A program made the position numbers and the translations under genes. Below the pieces are notes generated by a model. It made no database searches and was not told where the DNA came from. It worked only from the letters and a program-made list of their open reading frames with translations. A stretch of DNA of 64,000 bases, taken from the NCBI RefSeq assembly GCF_030936135.1, contig NC_082618.1, positions 4,142,034-4,206,033 on the forward strand, given 5' to 3'. The DNA is from Gavia stellata. Its lineage: Eukaryota > Chordata > Aves > Gaviiformes > Gaviidae. Positions 1 through 13,700 of the stretch are shown here, one piece after another. Every line of letters begins with the position of its first letter. The first letter of the stretch is position 1.

Positions 1-3000
1 ACAACAGGTGCCAGCATCTTGTTCGGTAAGGTCTTGGTCAAGATGTTGTATCTGGTTGATGAAAATGCAGTCCTAAGAAAGGCACAGTGGCAAACTATCA
101 GATGTTTTCAGAGGGATAGCTTACATTCTCCTAAGAAGAACCTGACCTATTATGCATCTTCCTGTGATACCCCTACCTCCTCTGTGTTTCTTGCCTGTAC
201 TGTTCATGTGTTTTCTTCTCCAAACCAGTCTGGAGAAAAAGCTCCTTGAAGTACAGAGGTACTTAGTATAGACCTTTATCCAGACATCTTTTCCTTCAAA
301 ATGCTTTATATAAGTTTTCTAATTCACAGCTCAATTCATTCCTCCATACATAATTACTTTTCTTTAAGTGTTATAACAAATAACACTCATTTCACATAGT
401 CCTTGACTATGTCTTAGCTCTTCGATTTATGCATCCCACTATCAAAGTCTTTCCACTGATACAACCTTGGCAGACCTTGCCCTTGCAAGAGACAGAGTGC
501 AACCATTCTTCTCCAATTCCATGGCTGTTGCAATAACAGTCTATAGACTACAGAAACGATGCGGCATGAATATCACACAGTTCAGCTTTTTGCCAAGCTA
601 CCTGGCAAGGAGGACTAACAATGGCAAATCTTGCAGCCACCAGAAAATATTAGCCCTTCATCATCTTATTTCAAGCTAATACTCTCTGAACTCTCTTGGA
701 AGATCCAAATTCATCAAGCACCTTCCTTTCTTTTTTTTCCCCCTGATTCTGTACAAAAAAACCTTTAAATGTGCTACTCCTTAACTTAGAATTGCAGTCT
801 GTGAAGTGGTCAAAGCAGTACTCACAGAGGAATTATATGCAAATGCAGAAGTGCAGTTGAACCCTGCTATACAGCGACAATGGCATGAACTTACGTAAAT
901 TCTGTCCATTGTGCCATAGCTAGCAAGAGATAGTGCAGGTTAAAGTGAAACAGGAAGGAGACAAAGAACAAAGAGATTTGTTTAAATCCTGGCTGATACT
1001 TCAGGTATAACAAGATGCAAATACAACAGAGCAGAAGGTTCTGAAGACTTGCAAACTGTTCCTAGATACCATCAATGGAATAGATGACTACCTGCCTTTA
1101 TACATCAAATGACAGATTGGTCTATCTCCCTTATAGGAATCTTGTGATGTTTAGCACTTTTAAAGTGTTGTTTCCAGTTTTCCTTTCTCTTCATGCTTTT
1201 TCCCAGTTATTTAGTCTCTACGAGCCCCTAAGAACAAGAGCATGTCATGCCTAATGCAAGAAAAGAAACTAAAATTCATCTTTAGTAAGTAAGTTGTGCT
1301 CTCAACCTAGAATTCAAAGAAATAGGAATTAATGAAAAATTATCCATGATAAGAAAATGTGGTATTCAGTGGCTAAGGCCTCATACTGCAGAGAGTAATT
1401 ATTTCACACAGAATTGTGTTAACATTAGAGACACAACTTCGTTAGCTTTTCTTTTTTTTTTCCCTAAGGTCTTGTGGGGATTGCAGTTGTAGGGTCACCA
1501 GAATATTTAACCCAGACAGTTTTGGAAGGTAATAAATTATTCTACAGATTGTATCAAGGTATTCTGTCTAAAACCAGTATCAATGTTATACTTTTTCATG
1601 CAGCGTAAATGCAATATGCTTGAATAGCTGGCATACTCAGCCATCCAACTGCAAAACAACTGCAATCAATAAAGAGGAGCGAGTTGTATGTTCTTTTCTC
1701 CAAAACAGATGAAGACATCCTGGAAGCACTGTACTTGGTTAGGGAGAAGGGCTGAGGATGGCAGGAAAACAACAGAGCAATGCTCTATTTAAAGTGTATC
1801 CTTCTGTTCCTACCATCTCTCAATATTCCTCATACTGTCTCAAGTTCTTATTTTAAATTAATATAGAAAAGTTTTCCATTAAATTTGTGCAATCATGTTT
1901 GTGGCATGCCCATTCTAATCTGCTAAGTGTACCTAGAAAAGAGTGAAACATTGTATTTTATTGCTGTCACCTTCTCCAGGATCTCCTAGTTTTTTAACAG
2001 ACAACACTTGGAAGTTGGTCTCCAAAGGATACAACCAGGATAATGTCCCAAATGTTAAGGGGATTTTGCTTTGTAGATGACTGTTTACATTCATACCTAA
2101 AGCTAAAATTAGATTGTAATCAATGTCAGTGCCAAACACACATTCTGCTTTTAAACAGTCATATGCCTCAACAACAAAATAGGGAATCAGTATGGCTGGA
2201 CCATATGTGATCAACGATTTCTGTCTTTTCAAAAAGAACCACACCAGGCAGGTGTATCAGAGACAAGAGCTGTAGAATGCCTCCTTCAAAGGCAGGCTAC
2301 AGGGCAAGACTGCATCCTGATACAGCATTACCACCAAAGATAAGCCTATTTACATCTAAGTTACCACAACACCAAATATCGTCCAAGGTTCCCAGTCACA
2401 GGGTTCAGTCATGACTTTCCAAAGCACCTGCTGCACTGCAGAGAGCACACGTCTTTCATCTTGTTTTGGAGACAGGAACAGATTTAGACAGTGCCTCCTC
2501 TGACATAACAAAGCCAGGTAATTTTTCTCTGTCTTTTCAAAGGTAATCTTCGAAATCAAGAACTGCGTGTCCAGAAAGAGCAGAGAAATCTCATGGCATT
2601 TCAGTCCATCTACCTCAACAGAAACTCTGGAAGTCCTGCCATATTTCCATGTTAACTTGAGAATTCTTGTGCTTTGAAACCTTTCTTCCAGCTTTGGCCA
2701 TAACTGATTAAACCTGTCTTGTTCCCTTTCATTATCCACTCAAGACAGTGGAAAGCACCATACAGAAACTATTGTAATTGCAGGCATGTATGCTTTTTTG
2801 CTTCAGTAGCTTCCGCATTGTGAAGTGATGGAGACAGGTTTGCTAACGTCAGTGTGCCTGAGTAGACAGTGACTGGAAAGCCAGTTTCCTGCTAGTGTCC
2901 TACACAAATGGAAGACTTGTTTCAGTGGGACCCTCAAATTAGATGCACCAGCTGGCACGCCACTCCAATGCTCACAGCAGTATGCCTAGTGTCAGATCTT

Positions 3001-4565
3001 GTTTAGAAAGCAAGGAGAGGCACGGCTGGTGCCAGAGAAGGCAATAGTTAAGCAGCTGTAGTGGTAAAAGTACTAGAAGAATCGCGTGCTTAGCTTACTT
3101 ACAATTTATTACCACTGCACATTGTTGACATTACATGTTGGAACACCTGAATCAATCACATCAAAAGACAAAATGGCAAAGTCTCTGGTTAAAAGACCAA
3201 CTGGTCTGCCCATGGGAAGAAACTTAAGGAACATGGTTATCCATAGCCCAGTTCAGAATTTCCTTCCAGATAACACAGTGCTTGAAAACAGAATGCTGTT
3301 TGCAAGGAGAGAAACATTTTAAACAAATTTCTTTTTATCAGTCCTAATAAAAGGCGTATTTTGGTAATTCAAAACCAATATATTGATTCACTCATTTAAC
3401 ACAGACTGGCAAATGAAACTGTTGTTGTCCACCTTAAATGACAAAAAAAGAACTGAAGAACATACTCAGAGCGGGACTATGTGGGAACCTGAGAAGCAGA
3501 AGAAGAAAATGGCTAATTCTTTTGGCACTCAGATCTCCACTCTTGAATCTAAAAATAATCTTCAATTTCACGTTTTGCTTTGTGTACACATACTCAGACA
3601 TGCAAATCCATTTGTTTTTTGCCTTGGTGTAAAGGCATTTTTCTACAAGAATACACATTCCTGAAGAGTCAAAAGGAAAATCTCTTTGACTAAGTGTTAT
3701 TCTTAGAAGCAAAAAACCTGCAGAAGTACCCTTTTGCAGAGAACTGTTGATTACTGTAATTAATTTTACTTAGATCCTCTTATTTATGTTAATCATGGTA
3801 ATTGTGGCTATGGAGTCACAGGAAAAAAGCTTGGAGCCTTTCCCTAGCTGTTACCAGATTATAGTTAAAATAAGGTTTACATGCAGTTCCCTCTCACAGG
3901 GATTTTTTGGAACTATTCATCATTCCTAGTAAGTTTCTGTTTTGCCCTTTACTGAGAACAGAATTTAAGTGATTTATACTTCAGTTTGCATTGCCAAAAG
4001 CTTGACTTGGAAGATCAGCTTGTGATTTGGGGCTTTGAAGGTGATGGCTAAATTATTCTTAGCAAGAACTGTGCATATTGTACAGTCACAAGTACACCAA
4101 TCTTTAAGTATTCAGAGAGCAAAAATAAATAGGAATACTAAATTAGTCACATAGCATTAAAAATTAACATAAGATTGAGAGTTCCATTAACTACATTTTT
4201 GGATAAGGGACACGCTAGCTTCATGCAGCTAACTACATAGGCTTACTATTCTCTCCTTTACTGTGGGCAGACTCTGTAGGTCCTGAGGCTCAATCTATAA
4301 TGCTCTGACTGCCTGCCCTTTTTACTGGACCAAGTAATGCACAACGTGGCTCTCGCCGGACAGGCTGCAGCTGCAGGCAGTATTAGAGCAACGTGCACAG
4401 TGCTTAGCTGGCAGGCCACCTTGTCGCAACTCTCCAAAACCTCTTAATGGTCTAAAAGATTGCAGAGAATTCTGCAGATGCCATCCCTCTCCTCCTCCTC
4501 CCCCTTCCCTATCTCCCCAGGATCCCAGAAGACATTTTGCTAATGATAGACAGACTGGCACTTAC
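1..4565 (-). other. SPNS3 intron 8 or 3' region, no recognised exon
   Basis: This AT-rich stretch follows the exon 8 donor. I looked on the minus strand for the remaining spinster blocks (NWAVVADILL, GTAEALQ, GDAGSPY) and found no acceptable exon. Open frames of up to 127 codons occur (for example 2356-2739 minus) but resemble no family I know. A pyrimidine-rich tract lies at about 4480-4520. Confidence 0.6.
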
Positions 4566-4755
4566 GAAAGTGGAAAGGATGTTCGTCTGGGCCACCATGA
4601 GAGCTATGTAGATGCACAGAGCAGAAATGAACATGCTTGTGGCACAGATCAGAGGATCAGCTTTATTGTTTATCTTCCTTAATCTTCTTGCAGCTTCTGC
4701 CCCAGCAATGACACCCAAGATTCCCGTCCCAATGGTGATGCCTCCAAATATTAGG
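4566..4755 (-). CDS. SPNS3: SPNS3 coding exon 8 (TM8-TM9)
   Basis: Exon of 190 nt, acceptor TGTCACCAG and donor GTAAGT, phase 2 to phase 0. It encodes [20 protein letters not shown], then [20 protein letters not shown] and a hydrophobic segment ([17 protein letters not shown]). The GAxAARR and ADPLICA blocks match spinster TM8-TM9. It is the last exon I can identify; the next expected segment (GELLLS-x-NWAVVADILL in the family) is not seen downstream. Confidence 0.9.
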
Positions 4756-7700
4756 CTGGTGACAAAGCAAAGGATTCAGTTGAGCATAGTAAGACCATAC
4801 TGTGGAAAAAAATGGTGTTAGCTTAGGAATCTTTAATGGGTAACTTGAATTTTATTCCACTTGATCTAACCCTCCCACTCCTTCTAAGTGGATTTAATCC
4901 CAAACCTCAATTGAAGCTATGCCTCTGCAACTGAGGGTCTATCCTGTGGAGCAGATATTTTCCCATTTACAGAGCAGGTGTTATGCATCCAGGCTCAAGG
5001 AGGACTCTTCTCAGTATGACCTGGCCTGGCCATCCAGGGATTTAGAAGAGACACAGTCATTTTGGTTACCCTGTGAACCAATCTACTGAGTCATCCCTAA
5101 AACACAGATGGAATAACACTGTATCACAATCTGCTGTCTTGGAAGAGATCCTATCACGTGGAATTATATACATCTAAATTATAACCCTCTAGTTAACACA
5201 GCTGCGATGAGTCACTTCTCTGACTTTGGGAAACACCTACCACTTCCCAAAAGAGTTCAAAGAATACTGAATAGTTAACTAGTGGGAGGTCCATGTAGTA
5301 TTTTCTGAACGCAGAATTTCAAATACCACTCAGCTCTGTGTGTCTGCAAACGCAAATGTGTTCTTCAGGAATGACAAGTTCATGTTTTAAAAGTAAGTGT
5401 TCGAATAGCTTAGAAGATTCAGCTTCCAAAGGGACTTCCATATATGCTTTTCCCTCTGTCCCAAATGAGATCCTAATGACAAAGCAAGTCTCTTGCAACA
5501 AGACCAGTGGTGCCACTGATTGTTTAATGCATCATAATTCTCCTGAGGCAAACAGGGACAGGAGCATTGTGTTCTGAGCACAAGTGCTTCTAAATATTTC
5601 AGAGTGCTACATGGTAAGTTCTGTACATTTTCCTACACTTCCTCTGACTGCAAAGCAAAGAAACGAGCTAGATATGATCTATTCCTTTAAACTACTGTGC
5701 ACCTACTTTTTAATTTCTTTCTGGCTGATTAGGAAGAACTCAATAATTCTACAAGAAAAAAAAGTATTGCTATACAATATAACAAACTTCAAGCATATTT
5801 GTACGCTTCCTGTAAGTTCTTCAGGATTCTGATCCATCATTCACTGTATCTTGATAGTGACAATATAGATCGTCACTAGGCAGAACAACTATCTTAGAGA
5901 TTTGTCCGGGAGAGGCAAGTTCCAAGGTGACATTAGTTGATCAAAGGATTCATGGAATTGTGTTTAGAAGATTCATGTGTTGTAAACTGCAGTTGAAATA
6001 AACCTACAGCTGGAAGAAGAGAGAACACGCAAAACTAAATCCAAGCACAGTTCAGTTGACAGGGAGTAGGAAAGTACAGAAGCATAGGTCCTGGGGAAAG
6101 GTTCCTATGGGATCTTTTAGGGTCTGAGAATGCTCACTTACTTATCTGTCTGACCTGTTGGGAAGTGTCTGCACAAAGACCTGAAAAAAAATACTTCATA
6201 CTGCCTATTTATCTACCTTGAAAGGATTGAGACCCCAGTCAGCTGTGGTGCCATTTGAATTTGTGTTTCCAGGGAGTCTAAGTGACACAGCCCTGATCCT
6301 TAAACAAAGCCTGCAACTGCTGAACAGCCAGAGGGGAAAACGTCCTTAAAGTATCCCTGGGCAGGTCTGGGAACGTGCAGCTCAGTTCTTCCAGCACCAT
6401 CAGCTACAGGTCTGACATAGTTGTTTATATTATGTTTCTTTACATCCCACTGGAATAACAGTCTAAAACCAGCCTTATGCTGCTTCTGGCACTAGCTTAT
6501 GCCAAGGTTGTTTTTAAAGCATCCTGTAAGAAGCAGTACATGAGGTTAAACTATCAGGTGCTCCATTTTACTTCCCTGAAGACCATGTCTGCTCTAGCAA
6601 CACTACTGTGGAATAATAATTCAGAAGGTGGTTTAGAAAACAAAACATAGGCTAACACCTTCAGTTTAATAAAGGAAGTATTGAAACTGTACCTGTTAAC
6701 AGATACAGCCAAACACTTCAAACTGTTCAGCTTCCCTTCTCTGCCTACCCTGAGACAGACCCCTGAGTTCACTCCCTTCCTCAGCATTATTTGCTATTAA
6801 GTAGTGTGCCAATGGTGGCATCCATGGAAGGACAATTGCATTTCCCACTGAAGTACCTGTGGATGACTAGTCAATCCATTTGGTTACGCTACGACTCGGA
6901 AACCACTTTTGAGTTGACTTGGTTATTGCATTGCAGAAAAGCAAAAGAACCCCATTACCAGAGGACACACTCAAGGTGTGTGATTACTGCTTTTCCCTTT
7001 AATTGTCTTTAGCTGGAAAGACAATGTAGTGAGCAGTTAGTTCTTGGAAATCCATCATGAAGGCAGAGACTGAAACCAGATTTGGGATATCTCCAGAAGA
7101 AAGGTAGGGACACTTGTATGGAGGCCACCAGTAGGGAGTCAGTATGCAGAAGTGCCCCCATGCTCACGGACAGTAGCCATGAAGACTCAAGAGGAACACC
7201 AAATACATTCTTCTTTTCTGGGTAAGACATTGTAAGGAAAAAAATTCTCTTCCTAGCTGAGGAAAAGTGAGCTCCAAAAAGTTGTATTATGATTACTTCA
7301 AAGTGCTCTCCTGTTGTAAATTCCCCTTGCCCATCCAACATTTGATACTTACTCATGCATCTTTATTGGTCTGGCTAGCCTCTGTAAGTGGAGCTCTGCT
7401 GGCAGTTACTCACAAGACCAAATTATCCTGTTTTGACTAATGATACGATACTAGATCAAATTCATCAAGCTTGCTTTATGCTGGGAGTCACAACAACCTG
7501 GCCAACACGGCAGGAGTTTTAAAACCAGACTAACAAGAAGATAACCGGAAAGTTACAAAAACGCAGGATCTAAATATACTTAAATGGGTATTTAAGTAGC
7601 TTGGGGTGCACAGTCAATTGTCAACTGAAGTCTCCTTGCTAAAGATGCTCCTTTTTTCCCCGCAAGTGTTCCTGTTACTGTTTCTTTCCACTTTACTTAA

Positions 7701-10700
7701 ATAGGGCTGCCAGCATCTTTCCAGTTAACTGAGTGATTATAAACAAACAAACAAATAGGAGTGTCTCAGCATACCTGGAAGCAATTTAGTCTAACATTCA
7801 CACCCAACTGCCTTCACAAGAAGTGTTCGCAGTCACATCCTACCCTCTGTCTTTGGAAACAAACTGTGATTTAGCACCGTGCAGTGCTTCCAAGTGTGTT
7901 TCTGCAGTTGCGCGCACCTCACCTGTTAGATGAATTGCATGATTCTTGGAGGCATGGTGATACAATGCCCTGGACAACCTGAGCCCTGTAAAGAAACAGT
8001 GGTACCCACATTCCCAGGGCTCCAGTAACGAAGGCCATGGCAGTCAGACCCAGCGAAGACCAGACAAAACTCCAACTGAAAGTCAAAAGAAAGAAATGAG
8101 AGATATTAGAAAGAATGGGGTGTGAGGAAAAAGGGAAAGCCTACCTGCAATACCCAGGATTTCAAGCAATAACAAAACAATTCATTCAGACATCTTATAA
8201 TCAAAATGCAGTCCCTTGAAAATACGAACTTTGATGGGGGTTTATCTATGAACTTCAACAATAAAGTACTTATTAGAGCAAAGAGTATGACCTACTGATT
8301 TCATGTTAAATCCCAGTCCTGGTCTCTTGCAGATTTCATTGCCAACTTTTGCTAAAACAATTGCTGTGAAATTTTTGATAGCAGAACTATAACAATAGAG
8401 AGTGGGCAAGAATTTAATGGCTTAGTAGCTAAATGAAAGTGTTCTGTGTGGAAGTCTATATGCCTCAGGATGGTTTATGTTGTTTGTGTAACCAGTATAA
8501 ATGATAGTAACATCTGGGTCTTCCAAACTGTTAAGATGCAGCAGCTGAGGCACTCCGTAACTCTACCTGAGTAAGTACAAACAAGTACAAAGTAAGTACA
8601 CTTAGTGTGCACAGCGAGTTTTCAAACAAAAGGAGAAGCATTATTAAAAACTGTCCAAATCTTGTGTCCTTCCTGCCATATTCTAGGAGAAAATTAACTT
8701 TTTACTGGTCTCTTTCTAGTTAATATTTTAGGAGAAAGTCCTCTTCGATGTCAATAGAGAGATATGAATCCTTAAGACTAAATTAAAGTGCTGCAAATGA
8801 CCAGGTGACCACCAGACTAGATTTGTTAAGATATGAACATAATTCTTCATCTTCTAAAGATAAAGGACTCTTGGAGTTGATTAGAAGTGGAACCACCTGT
8901 TTTTTGGCAGTATGTCCTTATGCTTTGGAGATCAATTGCTAAAGGAAAAGAAAATTAAAATCTATTTCTACAACATTGCTGGAGATTGTAAGGAACATCT
9001 TTGTAGGAAAGCAACTTTGATGATAGTCTAGTTGTTGAAATGTCAGAAAGGTTCATTTTTGGTTCAGGAAAGTTCTTTTTTTATTCACTTCAGACTGCAC
9101 TGCCTACAAGTTGTGATCCAACAAACTGGATCTGTCACGCCCTCGCTATTCTGGATGCAAAGAGGATGCAAATCTAACGGTAAATTAGAAAGCGCTGGAT
9201 CCTCGAGAAGAAGAACACTCCAAAGACAGACAAGGTCCCAGGAAAGCACGTCTTCGACTAGAAGCATTTGAGCGGGATGCCGGGGAAGCGGCCTGCAGGC
9301 AGCGGCAGAGCGGAGCCGGGTCTGGCGCAGGTGCACAGCGGCACCTGCTGCTCTCAGCGCGGATCCAAGCCCTGCTCCCGGCTCCCTGCTCCCGGCTCCC
9401 GGCTCCCGGCTCCCTGCTCCCGGCTCCCGGCTCCCTGCTCCCGGCTCCCGCCGGTGGCTCCCACGGACTGCCGGGTGGCCGGAGCGAGAGGCCTGCTGCA
9501 GCCAGTATTCCACTCGTCCTGCAGGTCAGCTGGTCTTGACTTTAATTTTTGTGCGGTTAAAAGGAAGGGGTCATCTGCCAGCCAACAGGTGAGCTGGGCA
9601 AAACAGACGTACAATTTCTTTATAAACCATATTGGGGTCCTACAGACTCTGACCTCTTGTATCAGAGGCAGAGCAGGCTCGCAAATACCATACGAAGACT
9701 GCCTGAGACATGCTGAGCCAACCTTCCTCAGGCACTAAGAATTACAGATAAAGTTACACCTGCAAAATAGGCACATTTACCAATCTAGCTTACCCTACGT
9801 GTTAAAGCAAGAGGGAAGGGGAAACTTCGTAGAAAGTAGAGTTGGATTTAAATAGGAGCACACTGCCATCATAACTTTGCCTCCTTCCCCCTCCTCAAAA
9901 TGGGAGGATAGCAGAAGCAAAGAAATTTTTAATCTCTTGTGTAGCATTCCTGTAAAAGAGTGGAAGAAATATTTTTATTACTGGTGTTTCAATCATGTAT
10001 ACAGCATGTGATACAAAGGAGCCGAGCAGGATTTGATGGCCATATTTCTAATAAGGGAATGGTCATTCTTCAATGGAGGGAACCTTTGTTGCTAAAATCA
10101 CTTACTTCTTGGCAAGTGACATGATATCTTGACACCAAGTAGTCTTGCCAGTTCTGTGTACACCTGGTTTCTCAGCTGCTACTCGTATTGTGCCGGAGAT
10201 GCTCAGTGCTCTGTGGGCTGCTGTTCTTCTCTGGGTCCTGTGAGGGACCAGTAGAATCAGAAGAACCAGTGCTAGACCTCCCATGCAAGGAGTTATCTGT
10301 AGACACAAGGCTGGTTAGATCAAGGATACCTTTTGTCTTATAGTGAAAATTCCACAACAGTTCAAATTCAGTGTTAGAATTACATATCGGAGAATTGCAG
10401 GTATGTTCAGAAATAGATGTGACTTGCTGTTTGTAGGTCGTATTTGTAAAGAAGAGTGACTTTGGTGATTTATGGTGACTTTGGAGGAAAGGTAATAGAT
10501 CCTCCCTCCCCATTACACAGATCCATGATCACTCCCTCTGATGTTGGAGAAAAACATGTGAAGAAAGAAAACTGTATTGTAGTACTCTGACCACAAATGC
10601 GAGAATCACTGGTGCAGTCATCAGTGTTATCTGAATAGCATCAGACTGTTATTCCAGTAAACATTCTTCCCCACTCATCCTGTACTTGCTGGTTAATTTT

Positions 10701-13700
10701 ATAGATAAGTTAGGAGGATCTGACAAAGTACATACAAAGCACTAGGTGTTCAGTATGGAGAAACATCATGATAACATGACCAGAACAGAAGAGGTTTTTT
10801 TCTTGAAACCCTCAAATAATAGACATTGTTCCCAAAGCATTTCAGAAAACAATCTCTCTGTATTTTCCTGAAGAATTATACTGGTGCTACCAGTATAATG
10901 ATCATTTTACCTTCAGTTTCCTCTCTTTGAGGAGGTCTTGGTGCACTGCAACCACTCCAAGTGTGTCCTCAGGTAAGAGGAACATCAGCACCTGCCCTGG
11001 CCACTGTACAATTCCACCTATGCCTGCTTTCATTCTGCAAGTGCTAGGCATAAATCCTCCACTTGCCCTGCAGGAAGGGTTTTCTTAAACACCAAGTTCA
11101 TGAGCAGTCAGACAATAGAAAGTCCTTCCATTGCTCACCTCTTTTAACACAAGGAACATAAGTAATGCAAACCTTGGTGATGATTCTGATTTTACAGTGA
11201 ATGGCTCAGCCCCATGAGTGAAAGTGAATAACTCACCCTGAATGCCCAGTGCCAGTCACCTGTGACATCTGCCATGCCAGCTGCTAGGACGTAACCAAGA
11301 CCACTGTAAGCAACAGAAAGGAATAATCAGTAGGCACCAATGAATTCGTGCTGGCTGAAATGGTATGTCTTGCCAGCTAAGGAGAGCACAGAGATGTATT
11401 CTGTCATAGTTTTCAAAACGGATAAACAGAAACAACCCTCATGGTTTATGCTAGTCTACTTGCCAGCCAGTATTAGAAAGAGAGTCTAACCTCCTCAGAG
11501 CAGACTTGAGATGGTGGCAATAATGTCCCAGATTCCCCTTGGAATACATATTCTGTAGAATGACACTGCAAACCCATATCAAACAGCCCATAAAGCAGTT
11601 TATTATTTACTCTTTTCTGTGCTAGCCACATGAATTAAGACCTGCAGGAATTCCTTTAGTTTTAATCTGCCTTCTGGGCTCAGCCTTGGCTGCCTGCTCT
11701 AATAAAGAGTATGCCTCCAAACCACTTAAAAAGCCCTTCTTCACCTCTTCTTCAGACACAATGTCAATTTAAATAAAAGAGGAGAGGGAAGTGCCAATTC
11801 TTCTGTGGGAGACATTTAATGGGGGGTTCTTGAAAAATTTGTCAAATAAACAAATATCTGAAAGCTTTGTCTTCCAAAACCCAGAAATAAATTGCCTACC
11901 CCCGTGCACATATTTCTTTTAGAATTGATTCAATATTTTATTCAAAGCCTACTGGTTTTTGGAGTTTAGATTCTCCCTAAAAAAAGTTGGGGGAAAAAAG
12001 CAAAATTTTCTTCAAGGTAAATACAGAAATAAGCCTAACCAGCTCTATCCAAATATGCTAAATAAGTGACAAATCCTTTTGCAAGAGCCAATGCAGATAG
12101 ACATCAAAGTATGTCTAATCAAGGCTCAGGGTATATTGAATTGCAGGTATGGTCAGACAGAATTTCAAAAGGCAGGTCAGTTACTAGCAAGAAAACCCAC
12201 CTTCCCACTGGAATGAAGATATAGAAGACAGATAACATTGTGGTCCTTTTTCCTTCCTCAAACATGTCTGCGATGATGGTAGGTGCTATTGTGGAATAAC
12301 TGGCTGTGCCAATGCCAACTAGTCCTCGTGAAAGAAAGAATATCCAGTAATACTGCAGGCAGAAGACATATTGTAGTCCAAAAAAGCCCATGCAAGAAAG
12401 AAAGCTTACTATTAAAGAGGAACATTTTAGTGGATCAAATATACCAGAGGAAATAATTCAACCGCCTTTTGCATGTGTCTGTATTCCCTCCACTCACACC
12501 AGCTTCCCTCACATCCCACTGCTGTGCTTTCTACTTTCTGCACAGTGGTGACTTCTTAGTGTGACACCCAGAGGGAATTACAGGATAGGGGCAACAAGAC
12601 CACAGACTTGCCAAACAAGTTTCCACACTGTAAGGTCATAATCAACAAACATTCAGGACAAAAATAAGATCCCATCAATTGCAACAGTAATGTGTGGGTT
12701 CTCCATTGCCTAGGCTGGACTCCACCATCCCATAAAGCATTCCTGCACAAAGTCCATTTAGTCCAGGCTTGGGGAGTGAGTGCTCACTGATAGCTTTTCC
12801 AAATGTGACCAGAGAAGGAATCTATCAACTCCTGCAAGATTTATGCAGATTATTTTCAAATTACCTTCTAAAAAAGCAACATACCAATTCACTGATGAAT
12901 GAACTGCCTAATGTTACACCAGACCAGAAGAAAATACCAGTTCCAAGGATGATTTTCCTATTGTACCGGTCACTGAGGTATCCAAAGACGGGGGCAGCCA
13001 GCATGTAACACAAGATGAAGACTGGAAATCCAAGAAGGAACAAAGACAATATTGGTCAAATTATTTGTATTGTACGTACTCTTCACACCTCAGACAAACT
13101 CAGGTTATTTTTTAAGGGCAGATGTTAAAGGCAGGCTCAGTTTGTAGAACTAGTAGGTAGATTGATATTTAGGAAAAGATAAATGCAGATTTTTAAAAAC
13201 CTATACAAAAATAAAACGTGTGAATTGCTCAAGTTCTGTATTTCTTGAGAAATTCCTTCATCTTTTGTGATTCACATACTGTGGGATTTTTGAAGGACTC
13301 GACTCTAGTCTTCCCTGAACCAAAGACTTTCAGTTCTCCATTATAGTCAGCCTGCCCACAAGTGGAAGCAAGCAATACCACACACAAGTAGGAACTAGAA
13401 GAAATAAGTAACTAGACTGTGTTTTAGGAACAGACCACACAGATGCAAGGCAAAGTAAACTCTCTGAACTTAAGACATTTTATTACCTGTTTGCAGTAGA
13501 CCTGTATCCCCATCGCTAAGCTTGAAGTATTTCTGTATATCTAACAGGATCCCTGCAACAGAGTCAAACACTGAATGACAGCAAAGCACCCTGCTCACCC
13601 CTTGTAACTCTATTCATTTGCCAACTCAAAGATTTATTTCAAGAACAGGGCTTGCAAGACCTGCAGCACATTTAGCTTGCTAGTTTACACATAAACCATT

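Larger units (their letters stand above)
8076..10105 (-). other. SPNS3 intron 6 with an embedded GC-rich island
   Basis: Intron of 2.0 kb. Most is AT-rich, but about 9255-9530 is sharply GC-rich and contains a heptanucleotide minisatellite (separate entry). Apart from that, only short GTAAGTACAA-like duplications at about 8570-8602 are visible. Confidence 0.75.

Noticed and set aside
2356..2739. 127-codon minus-strand frame with protein-like composition
   Set aside because: No homology recognised, no splice or promoter context. About a dozen frames of this length are expected by chance in six frames of 64 kb by a rough estimate.
3223..3306. Minus-strand segment resembling SPNS3 exon 9 (VF-x(10)-NWAM after an acceptor-like CAAACAG)
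   Set aside because: It lacks the GE-LL and ADILL residues, adds two residues at the junction and runs into a stop codon after nine more residues; most likely coincidence.
9085..9738. Frames encoding Glu-Pro-Gly-Ala-Gly-Ser-Arg or its reverse repeats
   Set aside because: They are direct readings of the 7-bp minisatellite in several frames, not a repeat protein gene.
12861..12884. Extended form of SPNS3 exon 3 using the donor 20 nt downstream
   Set aside because: It would break the frame before exon 4, while the first donor gives the exact family spacing between SFIS and [10 protein letters not shown].
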